A stretch of DNA of 32,138 nt. Source: JAHJDR01 sp964609965 (GTDB taxonomy: Bacteria > UBA10199 > JADGCS01). Positions 7,353 through 14,972 of this stretch are shown here, piece by piece. Both the position numbers and the translations under genes were made by a program. Every line of letters begins with the position of its first letter. Within the stretch, counting starts at the first letter, position 1. Where the stretch lies: NCBI GenBank assembly GCA_964609965.1, contig CAZSTS010000027.1, positions 1 through 32,138 on the forward strand. The letters are read 5' to 3'. Under the pieces are notes generated by a model. It did no database searches. It saw nothing but the letters and a program-made list of their open reading frames with translations, and was not told the DNA's origin.

Positions 7353-7384
7353 GCCTACGCACCTATGCTCCTATGCGCCTACGT
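7353..7384. repeat. period-8 array, GCCTAYGC units
   Basis: Four consecutive octamers: GCCTACGC, ACCTATGC, TCCTATGC, GCCTACGT. The array starts 3 bases after the recJ stop. A second array with the same unit lies at 19067-19098. The rest of the spacer to 7580 shows nothing I can name. Confidence 0.85.
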
Positions 7385-7580
7385 GTCGGAGAGTGAAGAA
7401 ACAGCCCGAGTTCATGATAAGCTATGGTAGGAAGAAACATCTTGTTGTGGGGGAAGGGTGAGTCGGGGTAACGAAGTTTAACTATCTAATAATACTAAGC
7501 AAAACCAAATAAATGACGCAGGGCGTTGACAGGTGATAACGCATCGTGTTAATCTTAAGTCATAACAAAGTCCGGCTTGG

Positions 7581-7611
7581 TTCGACTACGCTCACCACGA
7601 GTCGCTCAGGA
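7581..7611. repeat. CCTTCGACT/GCTCAGG dispersed motif
   Basis: TTCGACTACGCTCACCACGA followed by GTCGCTCAGGA. It is one member of the family at 5530, 5594, 14973, 17864 and 22170. It sits 26 bases upstream of the phasin-like gene, next to its ribosome site. Confidence 0.7.
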
Positions 7612-7637
7612 CTACGCCGCGACAAAGGAGGAATCAT

Positions 7638-8162
7638 ATGGCTAAGAAAGCAACACGAAAACGCAAAACCAAGAAGACAGCACCACCAGCATCTTACTGG
7701 GATTTTGCAAAACAGACGTTTGAACAGGGTTTAGAGGGTGTCATGAAAGTGGCCAATCAAAATGGTACTAAAACCAAAGAGCATCTCATCAAGAATTTTG
7801 ATGAATTGATTGATCAATTAGGCGCTATTGAGCTCAAGGAAAAAGCCCTCGAAAAGACCGAAGGTTTGAGAAAAGAACTCAAAAAGAAATCAAAGAAAGT
7901 TGTGAAAGAACTCAAGAAAAAGGATTGGAATTTTGTCGATCCTCATATCATTGATGATGTGAAAGAGAATATTTCCACAGCTGTAAGCCAAGTCAATACG
8001 GCTGAGTTTTTTGAACATGCCAAAGATAGGGTTTTAAGCACTAAAAAACATGTTTTAGGTATGCTCGATATCCCCACTCAAACCGACATCAACACACTTA
8101 CTCGCAAAGTTGCTTCTCTTGAGAAGAAGTTGAGAACAAAAACAAAGAGAAAAGGGCGATAG
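7638..8162 (+). CDS. phasin-like basic coiled-coil protein
   Basis: Basic, mostly helical protein of 174 aa. It has a Lys/Arg-rich N-terminus (MAKKATRKRKTKKTA), an amphipathic central part with Lys-rich helices (LRKELKKKSKKVVKELKKK), and a C-terminal coiled coil (IPTQTDINTLTRKVASLEKKL). That C-terminal pattern, IPT..DI..L..KV..LE..L, is typical of PhaF/PhaI phasins, which coat polyhydroxyalkanoate granules and can also bind DNA through H1-like basic tails. No PHA synthase is in the window, so a storage-granule role is unproven; nucleoid binding is an equally good guess. An excellent AAAGGAGG ribosome site precedes the ATG, suggesting high expression. A long palindrome follows the stop codon. 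Confidence 0.7.
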   Translation: MAKKATRKRKTKKTAPPASYWDFAKQTFEQGLEGVMKVANQNGTKTKEHLIKNFDELIDQLGAIELKEKALEKTEGLRKELKKKSKKVVKELKKKDWNFVDPHIIDDVKENISTAVSQVNTAEFFEHAKDRVLSTKKHVLGMLDIPTQTDINTLTRKVASLEKKLRTKTKRKGR

Positions 8163-8174
8163 TAGAATAAATTA

Positions 8175-8325
8175 TAAAAGTCGTTATTTTAGTTTTCGGG
8201 TCCTGCTCCGGTTCGCTATTTTTTGACACTCCTTAGCTCGCAGGCTCGCTCGGTCCGCCTTTGGCGGATGCGTGTCAAAATAATAGCTTCCCGTATCACC
8301 CGGAAACTAATGCTTTACGACTTTT
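8175..8325. repeat. 151-bp nested palindrome (MITE-like or terminator)
   Basis: Outer arms TAAAAGTCGT...TAGTTTTCGGGT (8175-8201) and ACCCGGAAACTA...ACGACTTTTA (8298-8326) are reverse complements with a small mismatch block. Inner arms CTATTTTTTGACAC (8216-8229) and GTGTCAAAATAATAG (8272-8286) pair likewise. The centre holds TCCGCC-TTT-GGCGGA. It starts 12 bases past a stop codon. Between it and 8521 there is also a perfect 9-bp inverted repeat, TATATGAGA...TCTCATATA (8399-8431). Otherwise the spacer shows nothing recognisable. Confidence 0.75.
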
Positions 8326-8521
8326 AGAATGTTTTTGTGAGTAGGGGATGGGGAAAATAATCCGAAACTTATCAATTAACTTACCGATAGTATTATTATA
8401 TATGAGATGAGCATTCAGGCTTTCTCATATAGGGTGTACAAACAAATCATAAAAAAGACAATAAAAACAAGGAGATAGCGCTTTGTGCTGTGTCGTTGTT
8501 TATGGGTTTATAGGGAGGATT

Positions 8522-9424
8522 ATGAGTAATCTAGGGGCATTAGTTTCTAAGCCGTTTAGTATGACTTCGTTTACATTAGGACCACAGCTTTTTCCTACTC
8601 CAGCGGAGATTCATGCTTTAAAAGTTTTAAACGTTACAAAGCCAGCAAAGGCAAGAGCTTTACCAGCTCCACCACAGAGTCGAGTTACTGCGGGGGATAG
8701 GGGGACAGCAGTGGCTAGGGCTGTACAAGTGGTAGATGAATTTACTTCGGATCATCAACCTGGACCTAAGAAAAAAGACGGTCCTGTGGATTTAAACAAG
8801 CTTGTAGCTGGTCTTCCAATGGAGAAACCAGGTTTTTTTGGGGAAAGTTGTTTGGAACAAGTGCCTCATAAATATCAAGAGTATATTCAAGGATTAGCTG
8901 AAGAGGCTCAGAAGGCTGGAGAAGGAAGGGGAATAAGTTTGGATGAGTATACTGAAATGATGGCTCAGTGTTGGTTGTTACAATGGGATGCGTTTGAAGA
9001 GCTAGCAGAAAGTAGGGGGGCTTGCAGAGCTGAAGGTGTTGTGGATCGTGAGGCAAATACATCTGTATTAATACTTACGATAAGTGGTTCTTTCATTGTA
9101 GCGACGACACCGCTTTCTCTTATGGGGAATAAACGCAAGATGTCGTATGTAAGAATTGATCTTCGAGAAGGAGGACAGCAAAAAGACACTTTTGGTAAAT
9201 TTGATAATGATTTAGAAGTTGGTGATCGTGCTGCTATTTCTGCATTGTTCGGGCCAAGATCTGAAGATAACCCCAACCAAGGCACTTCTTCTCAAATTCT
9301 TGAAATGTATATTGGTGGTGCAGATGTTCTTAACTTGGCTCAAGCTATGAAAGCGCGTTTTACAGAAATTCGTGAAGCTACGATGAATATTGCAGTTTAT
9401 GTTAAGCCTGAAGGGAAGGGATAG
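8522..9424 (+). CDS. hypothetical protein
   Basis: Unrecognised protein of 300 aa. The ATG at 8522 is preferred because GGGAGG lies 5-10 bases upstream. An in-frame TTG at 8483, with its own AAGGAG upstream, would add 13 mostly hydrophobic residues and cannot be excluded. Residues about 35-90 are Pro/Ala-rich and look disordered. The middle (about 100-165) is helical and acidic. The C-terminal half has alternating hydrophobic strands (TSVLILTISGSFIVATT, MNIAVYVKP). No signal peptide or catalytic motif is evident. It is flanked by the long palindrome and the tRNA region and seems to be transcribed alone. Confidence 0.65.
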   Translation: MSNLGALVSKPFSMTSFTLGPQLFPTPAEIHALKVLNVTKPAKARALPAPPQSRVTAGDRGTAVARAVQVVDEFTSDHQPGPKKKDGPVDLNKLVAGLPMEKPGFFGESCLEQVPHKYQEYIQGLAEEAQKAGEGRGISLDEYTEMMAQCWLLQWDAFEELAESRGACRAEGVVDREANTSVLILTISGSFIVATTPLSLMGNKRKMSYVRIDLREGGQQKDTFGKFDNDLEVGDRAAISALFGPRSEDNPNQGTSSQILEMYIGGADVLNLAQAMKARFTEIREATMNIAVYVKPEGKG

Positions 9425-9455
9425 GGCAAAGGTTAGGGGGTGGTGTTGTGGGCTA

Positions 9456-9483
9456 CTTTCTTTCTGCACACCTGGCACGACTC
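9456..9483 (-). pseudogene. 3' fragment of tRNA-Arg plus flank
   Basis: This 28-base block matches 9601-9628 (the 3' end of the intact tRNA-Arg and the 11 bases beyond it) with one mismatch. The 118 bases between this copy and the terminator hold small hairpins (GTCAGC-TTAG-GCTGAC, AGAACG-GTA-CGTTCT) but no gene. It is either a remnant of a duplicated tRNA gene or an attachment-site-like duplication. Confidence 0.7.
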
Positions 9484-9577
9484 TCCTTTCCGTCAGCTTA
9501 GGCTGACTCCAAGGATTTCCTCGCGTTTTAGGCACGCTCGGTCAGAACGGTACGTTCTCGTCTAGCGCCAGGTTTGC

Positions 9578-9604
9578 AAAAAAAAAGATCCACAAAGGAT
9601 CTTT
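9578..9604 (-). terminator. Rho-independent terminator of tRNA-Arg
   Basis: On the minus strand AAAGATCC-TTTGT-GGATCTTT is followed by a run of T (nine T in all). It lies 8 bases beyond the tRNA 3' end. Confidence 0.85.
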
Positions 9605-9611
9605 CTTTCTG

Positions 9612-9685
9612 CACACCCGGCACGACTCGAACGTGCGACCTACTGGTTCGAAGCCAGTTGCTCTATCCAGCTGAGCTACGGGTGC
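9612..9685 (-). tRNA. tRNA-Arg (anticodon UCG)
   Basis: On the minus strand, GCACCCG (1-7) pairs with CGGGTGT (66-72, with a G1-U72 wobble). The D arm is GCTC AGCTGGATA GAGC. The anticodon arm is ACTGG-CTTCGAA-CCAGT, giving anticodon TCG. The T arm contains GTTCGAGTC. The discriminator base is G and CCA is not encoded in full. The gene has its own terminator at 9578. Confidence 0.95.
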
Positions 9686-9715
9686 GTATGGAACTTCATT
9701 CTTTCAAAGAAACTT

Positions 9716-9751
9716 ATTCTTAATTTCTAATTCTTAACGCCTAACGGCGTT
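9716..9751. repeat. period-7 array, ATTCTTA units, with hairpin
   Basis: ATTCTTA, ATTTCTA, ATTCTTA, ACGCCTA in succession (9716-9743), ending in the perfect hairpin AACGCC-TAAC-GGCGTT-like palindrome (9736-9751). It lies just upstream of the tRNA gene (minus strand). Confidence 0.8.
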
Positions 9752-9892
9752 GGTCTTCAACAGATTCCTGTACGTCATCTGTTTCATCCCCCACCTCGCT
9801 TGCTTTTCGTTCACTCGCTGGGCCGCTCGTTCACTTTTCCTCGCCTACTCGGCGGCAAGTTCGGCTTCGAATTGCTAGGCCGCAATTCTCAG

Positions 9893-9911
9893 CCAGCTGA
9901 GCTACGGGTGC
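9893..9911 (-). pseudogene. 5' fragment of tRNA-Arg
   Basis: The first 19 bases of the intact tRNA-Arg (acceptor strand plus half the D arm) are repeated exactly here. The sequence after it forms GAATTGC-GGCCTA-GCAATTC instead of a normal anticodon arm, and no T arm follows. Region 9752-9892 holds several short GC-rich inverted repeats and no gene. Confidence 0.7.
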
Positions 9912-9966
9912 AAAATCGAAAATGGGATGTATTCAATTTCCTTAAAAAAGGCAATAAAAAGGGCAA

Positions 9967-11580
9967 TTAGGTATCAGCCGCAAACGGCCCATCCACGCAC
10001 ATTCTCAAACCTCTCTCATTCGCACAACTCCCACAGATCCCAACGCCGCACATGGTAAGATAATCCACAGAAGAAAGGATATTCTCGTTTGCAGTATGCT
10101 TTGATTCTATTTCGACAACCGCATCGATCATGGGCTTTGGTCCGCAGTTAATGAAGCAGGTGTTTGCATCGAAGTTTACCTTGTCGAAAAGACCTGTGAC
10201 AAAACCCTTTGTGCCCAAAGAACCATCTTCGGTCGCGATCAAGACTTCGCCAAACTTTGCGAGTTCATCCTGATAGAAGATGTGTTCTTTGTCTTTAGCG
10301 CCCAAAAAAGATTTGATGGAATGTGATTTGGCAAAGTGCTTGGCGAATAAGTAGAGGCCTGCAATTCCACTGCCACCACCCACAAGCACGAGCTCTTTAC
10401 TTTCGAGCGTGTCTATTCCTTTTCCGTAGGGGCCTCTGATAAATACTTTGTCTCCAGCACTTAATTCATTGATTGCCTTTGTGCATTTTCCACGTTCCTG
10501 AATGCCTAGAGTTAGAGGTTCATTATCCAAAACAGAAAAAGGCTTTTCACCAATTCCAGGTAGCCAAATAAAAATAAACTGACCAGGTAAGACATCCAGC
10601 TTAGCATCAAATTCAATAATTCTTAAGTCTGGGGCAGGGCCTTCGTTCTTTATCACTTTAGTCTTTGTGAAAGACATGTCTACAGTCTGTAAAAAAGATT
10701 CCGCGTTGTTTGTGCTGTTTTCTAAATCCAAAGTAAGAGAAGAAAAATAAGATTTAAGTGATTTATCGTCCATGCCTGCCAGAGAACTTCCTATTCCAAA
10801 ATACGTAGCCCCAGCATCTTTATAAGAGGCAATATCTTTGGCATTGAAAATCCCACCCATGCCAAGAATGGGAATGTCTCCAAGTTTTTCTTTAATATGT
10901 CGAACAGCGAGTAAGCCAACAGGCAAAACGCTCCGACCGCTCAGGCCCCCCACTTGATTTGAGAGGACAGGGTGTCCGTTATTTGCCAAAATCTTTTCAG
11001 GTCCTACTGTGTTGATGGCGACGATGCCATAAGCACCAGCATTCATCGCGCTCTCAGCAATCACAGCAATATCTTCGACATTCGGAGAAAGTTTGGCAAA
11101 AACTTCTTTTTTTGTGATAGCACAGACAGCTTTTACGATTTCATACACTAATTTAGGATCAGCTCCGATCTGTTGTCCATAGCCTTTGGCATGAGGGCAG
11201 GAGAGGTTGAGTTCAAATCCGTCAACATCATCTTCGAGTGTTTTGACGACTTCACAAAAGTCCTCAGCATTGCCTCCCATGACAGAGAGAAGAAGGTATT
11301 TATCTTTTGGAAAATTGATTTTGGATAATTTATCTTTAAAGGCCTCACAACCAGGATTCCTAAGCCCCACCGCATTCACAAAACAGCCAGGTTCATATTG
11401 GTGGAGAATAGGTTCGCAATAACCAGATCTGGGATTAGGGCCAATGCTCTTTGTAGTGATGATGCCAAGTTCAGGGATGTTGCGCGCTAATTTTTCGATC
11501 GCAGGAGGCTCGGTTGTGATAATTCCTGAGGGGATTGTGAAGGGGAAGATTGTTTTTTTTCCGAGTTTAATTTTATTCAT
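9967..11580 (-). CDS. fused dihydroorotate dehydrogenase PyrD-PyrK
   Basis: A 537-aa fusion of the two subunits of class 1B dihydroorotate dehydrogenase, which oxidises dihydroorotate to orotate in pyrimidine synthesis and passes electrons to NAD+. Residues 1 to about 290 are the FMN barrel: IITTKSIGPNPRSG, FVNAVGLRNPG, and NLSCP with catalytic Cys128. KLSPN (163-167) and GGLSGRS/GMGGI phosphate-site motifs follow. Residues about 300-537 are the PyrK part: KPFS (346-349) for FAD, VGGGSGIAGLY (400-410) for NAD, and Cys511, Cys516, Cys519, Cys528 for a 2Fe-2S cluster. The usual organisation is two separate genes. It lies 84 bp downstream of the aldehyde oxidoreductase on the same strand, with a repeat between. 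Confidence 0.9.
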   Translation of the reverse strand: MNKIKLGKKTIFPFTIPSGIITTEPPAIEKLARNIPELGIITTKSIGPNPRSGYCEPILHQYEPGCFVNAVGLRNPGCEAFKDKLSKINFPKDKYLLLSVMGGNAEDFCEVVKTLEDDVDGFELNLSCPHAKGYGQQIGADPKLVYEIVKAVCAITKKEVFAKLSPNVEDIAVIAESAMNAGAYGIVAINTVGPEKILANNGHPVLSNQVGGLSGRSVLPVGLLAVRHIKEKLGDIPILGMGGIFNAKDIASYKDAGATYFGIGSSLAGMDDKSLKSYFSSLTLDLENSTNNAESFLQTVDMSFTKTKVIKNEGPAPDLRIIEFDAKLDVLPGQFIFIWLPGIGEKPFSVLDNEPLTLGIQERGKCTKAINELSAGDKVFIRGPYGKGIDTLESKELVLVGGGSGIAGLYLFAKHFAKSHSIKSFLGAKDKEHIFYQDELAKFGEVLIATEDGSLGTKGFVTGLFDKVNFDANTCFINCGPKPMIDAVVEIESKHTANENILSSVDYLTMCGVGICGSCANERGLRMCVDGPFAADT

Positions 11581-11594
11581 GTTTTTATTGCAAA

Positions 11595-11661
11595 AAAGTG
11601 GGTGTACCCGGTACCATACGGTAACCGGGTGTACCTTTTTTTCGGAAAGTAGCCCGACACC
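11595..11661. repeat. REP-like dispersed repeat, copy 2 with extra hairpin
   Basis: It has the same start (AAGTGGGTGTACC) and the same end (seven T, CGGAAAGTAGCCCGACAC) as the repeat at 822-861. An insertion holds a hairpin ACCCGGTACC-ATAC-GGTAACCGGGT (11606-11630) and a second GGGTGTACC. It fills the gap between the oxidoreductase and pyrDK genes. Confidence 0.75.
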
Positions 11662-11664
11662 TTT

Positions 11665-13518
11665 TCAGATCCCGTGTCTTTCCAAAACCGCTTTCTTCGG
11701 TATTCCATTCTTATCGTACCCACGGACGTTGTAATAGATATTGAGCATGGTGTCGAGTGGGACTGTGTGATTTTCGGGATCACACTCTCTGCCTTCTTTT
11801 AAAAACCTTTCGGGCAGGGTATCATCCTTTCGAGAAATACCTTCACGCGTGTTCATATATCGCTCCAAGAGATGAATACGATTGCCTGCCTTCATAAATT
11901 CCGCGTTCGAAACCTTTATACCAGTTGTTGTAGACCAAAGCTTTGTGTAAATACTAAAGTCTACGAGGTTCACGGCTACTTCAGGCAGGTACTGCATCAT
12001 AAAAGCGAGCATAGTTTTAGGTGTGTATTTAGTAAGAGGAACTTCCAGCGTGTAGGCAAAAGCTGTGAACTGGCAGGTGTGTAGAGAATTAATACAGCAA
12101 TACATGTTTTCAAAAAACTTCACAAAATCAGCTTTAGCACGAATGGTGTAGGGTTTGAGCAAGTGAAAGAAGTTTTCCATGGCAAAGATAGCTGTTGATA
12201 AATGGCAGCCACCGCGATTGGCCACAGCGTAAGAAAGTCCTTGGCCGTAACTGCCTCTTGGATCGTACGCAGGCATTTCGAGTCCTTTAACCTGCATGGC
12301 AAAGTCCATGCCGCCGTATTTTTTAGCCAACTCTCTTGTGCCTTGTCCCATTTCTTTTCCAAAGCCTCTGGCAAAAGCAATGTCTTTGAGGGCTTCTTCA
12401 ATTCCTTCTGTTTCGCCAAATTTTAGGAAGGTTTTTACTAAGCCCTTTTCTGTGGCTTCCATAACCCAGCCCAGGGTTGCTCCTGAAGAAATTGTGTCCA
12501 TTCCCATATCGCCACAGATTTTATTCCACTGTGCGATTTTAACAGGATCAAAGATATTAAGATTAGAACCCAGGAGTCCGGCGGTTTCATATTCACCTAC
12601 AGTCAGTTCTTTGCCAGCAAACGTACCTTTTTTACCGCAGAGAATTGTGCAGGGTTTGCATGTGTGGTGTTTGGTATTGTGATTTTCTTTAACGACTTCG
12701 CCAGCTATTTTTTCGGCATGAGGTGATTTACCTTTTGTAAAATTTTGCACTGGAAGTATGCCTACTTCGTTGCAAAGACGCACATTAGCGTTTGTGCCAA
12801 AGTTTCGATATTTATCTGACGTGATTTCATTTCTGTTGATGTATTTTGTGGCTAGTTTTTTTACTTTTTTGAATTCATCTTCTTCAACCGGAAGAATTTT
12901 ATGTGTTCCTCCAATGGCAAGAATGGCTTTGAGATTTTTGGATCCCATGACAGCGCCGTGACCACAGCGACCCAGGAATCTATGTCCTGAACAGATATTA
13001 GCAAAGCGAACGAGATTTTCTCCAGCAGGACCAATCACAAGGGCGTCACCTTTGCTTCCAAGATTCTTTTGGATTTCTGTCGTATCCATTCCCCAAAGAT
13101 TCGAGGCGTCTTTGAATGTAACGCCATCTTCATTAATTTCGAGGTAAGTTGGTTTGTCTGCTTTACCTGTGATGAGAAGTCCATCCCAGCCAGCGGTCTT
13201 GAGTTGCATGCCAAAAGGGCCGCCACAAGAGGCGTGCGTAAAAACTCTAGTCAGCGGAGATTTGCTTACAGATGAAAAGCGACCAGAGCAGGGCGCGCCA
13301 GTTCCTAAAAGTGGGCCCATCATCAAGGCGAGATAATTATCAGGTCCCAAAGGATCCACACCAGGCTTCATTCGATTATATAAGAGTTTGAGGGCCAGGC
13401 CTTTGGCTCCAAGATATTCCTTTCGCTCTTTTTTTGTGACTTTGTATGTATGGAAAGATTTTTTTGTCAGGTTTACTTCTAGGATATTATTAGATGGGCC
13501 GATTTGGTCTTTTTTCAT
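11665..13518 (-). CDS. aldehyde:ferredoxin oxidoreductase (tungsten family)
   Basis: Tungstopterin enzyme family that oxidises aldehydes to carboxylic acids with ferredoxin as acceptor, or runs in reverse. The 617-aa length is normal. The N-terminal domain has the typical LGAKGLALKLLYNRM and a pterin-binding stretch (GPLLGTGAPCSGRFSSVSKSP). The 4Fe-4S ligands are seen as Cys287, Cys290 and Cys294 (CKPCTILC) with Cys482 (HTCQF), spacing close to that known for the Pyrococcus enzyme. Further family patterns are GYETAGLLGSN-like and GLEMPAYDPRG. Substrate cannot be told. No pterin-cofactor or tungstate-transport genes are in the window. An AAGGGAA ribosome site precedes the ATG. The gene probably heads a two-gene transcript with pyrDK. 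The enzyme implies low-oxygen metabolism. Confidence 0.9.
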   Translation of the reverse strand: MKKDQIGPSNNILEVNLTKKSFHTYKVTKKERKEYLGAKGLALKLLYNRMKPGVDPLGPDNYLALMMGPLLGTGAPCSGRFSSVSKSPLTRVFTHASCGGPFGMQLKTAGWDGLLITGKADKPTYLEINEDGVTFKDASNLWGMDTTEIQKNLGSKGDALVIGPAGENLVRFANICSGHRFLGRCGHGAVMGSKNLKAILAIGGTHKILPVEEDEFKKVKKLATKYINRNEITSDKYRNFGTNANVRLCNEVGILPVQNFTKGKSPHAEKIAGEVVKENHNTKHHTCKPCTILCGKKGTFAGKELTVGEYETAGLLGSNLNIFDPVKIAQWNKICGDMGMDTISSGATLGWVMEATEKGLVKTFLKFGETEGIEEALKDIAFARGFGKEMGQGTRELAKKYGGMDFAMQVKGLEMPAYDPRGSYGQGLSYAVANRGGCHLSTAIFAMENFFHLLKPYTIRAKADFVKFFENMYCCINSLHTCQFTAFAYTLEVPLTKYTPKTMLAFMMQYLPEVAVNLVDFSIYTKLWSTTTGIKVSNAEFMKAGNRIHLLERYMNTREGISRKDDTLPERFLKEGRECDPENHTVPLDTMLNIYYNVRGYDKNGIPKKAVLERHGI

Positions 13519-13719
13519 AAAATTCCCTTGGTTAGCACGACTAAGGTTTTGTAATCATTAAGAATAAAAAAAGCAAGGCTTGCTCCCCTTTTTCTTTTCA
13601 GCCGTTTTTTCCACAAAACCCTTATTCCCATCCCTTGGCAACACACAGTGTTTTTCAACCGATAATTAGGTATCAATTGATTCACTTAAAATTATTTAAG
13701 GAATAGAATAGGAGATATT

Positions 13720-14193
13720 ATGGCAACAGTAGATTTACCTTCTCAATTTAAACTTGAAGTAAAAATAGGAGAAAATAATGAAAGTGCTCCGGACGCAAAT
13801 GATAATTTTGTTTGGTATAATACAGGCGAAGAGAATGATGGTTATGCTGAAGCAGAACAAGTGTGTTCTCATGTGCCCACAGTATTACCATATGAAACAA
13901 GATTAGGAGAGCTGGTAGATCAATTATCAAGAGAATCTAGACAAGCAGGACAAGGAGAACACGCCTTAGGAACTAAGAAGCAAAGATTTTCTGTAATAGT
14001 GAAAAATGTATATGCCCCACATTGTCATTCAGTTCCAGGCAGTGGTCCTCAAACTGAATGGAAAGATCCTAGTGGTAGGGTCTATTCAAATATTAATGAA
14101 TGTGTTCGGTGCTTGTTTGTAAATGATGTGGCTGATTTAATGCTTAATAGTGGAACAAACACACTGTATGAGGCGGAAGATTGTAGCGATTAG
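13720..14193 (+). CDS. hypothetical protein, 157 aa
   Basis: Acidic protein with no signal peptide and no recognised family. The N-terminal third looks polar and disordered (NNESAPDANDNF). The C-terminal half has five cysteines, including HCHSV and ECVRCLF, which could bind a metal, but no standard zinc-finger spacing is present. TAGGAGATATT upstream gives a fair ribosome site. It is divergent from the aldehyde oxidoreductase across a 201-bp spacer that shows only AGCAAG-G-CTTGCT-like symmetry. A small secreted-protein gene follows 30 bp downstream, probably in the same transcript. Confidence 0.6.
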   Translation: MATVDLPSQFKLEVKIGENNESAPDANDNFVWYNTGEENDGYAEAEQVCSHVPTVLPYETRLGELVDQLSRESRQAGQGEHALGTKKQRFSVIVKNVYAPHCHSVPGSGPQTEWKDPSGRVYSNINECVRCLFVNDVADLMLNSGTNTLYEAEDCSD

Positions 14194-14223
14194 GTATTTA
14201 AGAATCTATTGAAAGGATGTTTT

Positions 14224-14595
14224 ATGAATAAACGAATTAAAATTATTATCTGTAGTCTCATAGTTGTTTGTTTCTTATTTGTAGTGGGTAATGCCAAGGC
14301 AGATTATGTATATATAGTTAATCCCAACCTTCAAATAGAGACTAATATATGTATTGCACTTGAAGGTGAAATAGAGGTGTTAGAAGAGATTCAGGAAAAA
14401 GCCAGGGGTTATGCTTTAAAGTATTCACGACTAGGTATGAACCAAGAATGTGAATATGCCTATGATTACTATTATGATATCTGTACTGCTAAAGTGAATG
14501 CACAGGAACTAAATAGGCTTTTATGTCCTGTGGCTGGTGATGGGCTTGAAGATAGTCTTGAATTTTGTTCTTTTTATTCGCCGCCTTGTCATTAA
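14224..14595 (+). CDS. small secreted Cys-containing protein
   Basis: A 123-aa exported protein. The ATG at 14224 is chosen over 14209 because AAAGGATG lies just upstream and because the downstream paralog begins the same way (MNKR.KI.IC). The signal peptide IIICSLIVVCFLFVVGNAKA ends near residue 28. The mature part has six cysteines (TNICIA, NQECEY, YDICTA, LLCPV, EFCSF, PPCH) and a Tyr-rich centre (YAYDYYYD). Function unknown. A frameshifted relative starts 32 bp downstream, so this looks like a tandem duplication. Confidence 0.65.
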   Translation: MNKRIKIIICSLIVVCFLFVVGNAKADYVYIVNPNLQIETNICIALEGEIEVLEEIQEKARGYALKYSRLGMNQECEYAYDYYYDICTAKVNAQELNRLLCPVAGDGLEDSLEFCSFYSPPCH

Positions 14596-14627
14596 ATTAT
14601 AGATTATTTATTTTGGAGGATGTTTTT

Positions 14628-14972
14628 ATGAATAAACGAACTAAAATTTTTATATGTGGTCTTGTGGTTGTTTGCTTTCTGTTTGTAATAGGCAAAGTTA
14701 ATGCTGGGCCTGTTTATCAAGTCAATATTACTATATCAATGCCTGCGAAAGTAGGAAATATGCTACTAATTTAAATCAGTCATTTTGTGATTCTTCCCTT
14801 AAGGCTGATTCATGTGGAAGGAGTTTAGATTCCTGTGATGATGGTAGTATGGATCCCACTGATTACGACTAAGACCTGTGTTGTAAATTGTCCAGATCAA
14901 GAGGATAGTTCTTATTTGAGAGAGCAGGCAATTCTAAAAGAACATGACGAAGGGTTGGAATTCTGGCAAAAG
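14628..14972 (+). pseudogene. frameshifted paralog of the small secreted protein
   Basis: The start has a strong GGAGG ribosome site and a signal peptide nearly identical to the upstream gene (MNKRTKIFICGLVVVCFLFV). The frame stops at 14774, 49 codons in. At about 14741 the shifted frame continues as a plausible Cys-containing protein (ACESRKYATNLNQSFCDSS...DPTDYD, stop 14870-14872). From about 14868 the original frame carries KTCVVNCPDQEDSSYLREQ onward. Two compensating shifts best explain this, so the gene is probably decayed; sequencing error is possible. A dispersed CCTTCGACT repeat abuts its end. Confidence 0.6.

Noticed and set aside
8766..9285. Overlapping minus-strand frames in the 8522-9424 gene
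   Set aside because: They are low-complexity, Ser/Pro/Leu-rich shadows with no start signals. The plus-strand frame has a good ribosome site.
9456..9911. Integrated prophage or island at the tRNA gene
   Set aside because: The repeats enclose only about 120-200 bp and there is no integrase. The fragments are recorded as tRNA remnants instead.
11872..13336. Several plus-strand frames across the aldehyde oxidoreductase gene
   Set aside because: All are antisense to a well-conserved enzyme and have no recognisable protein features.
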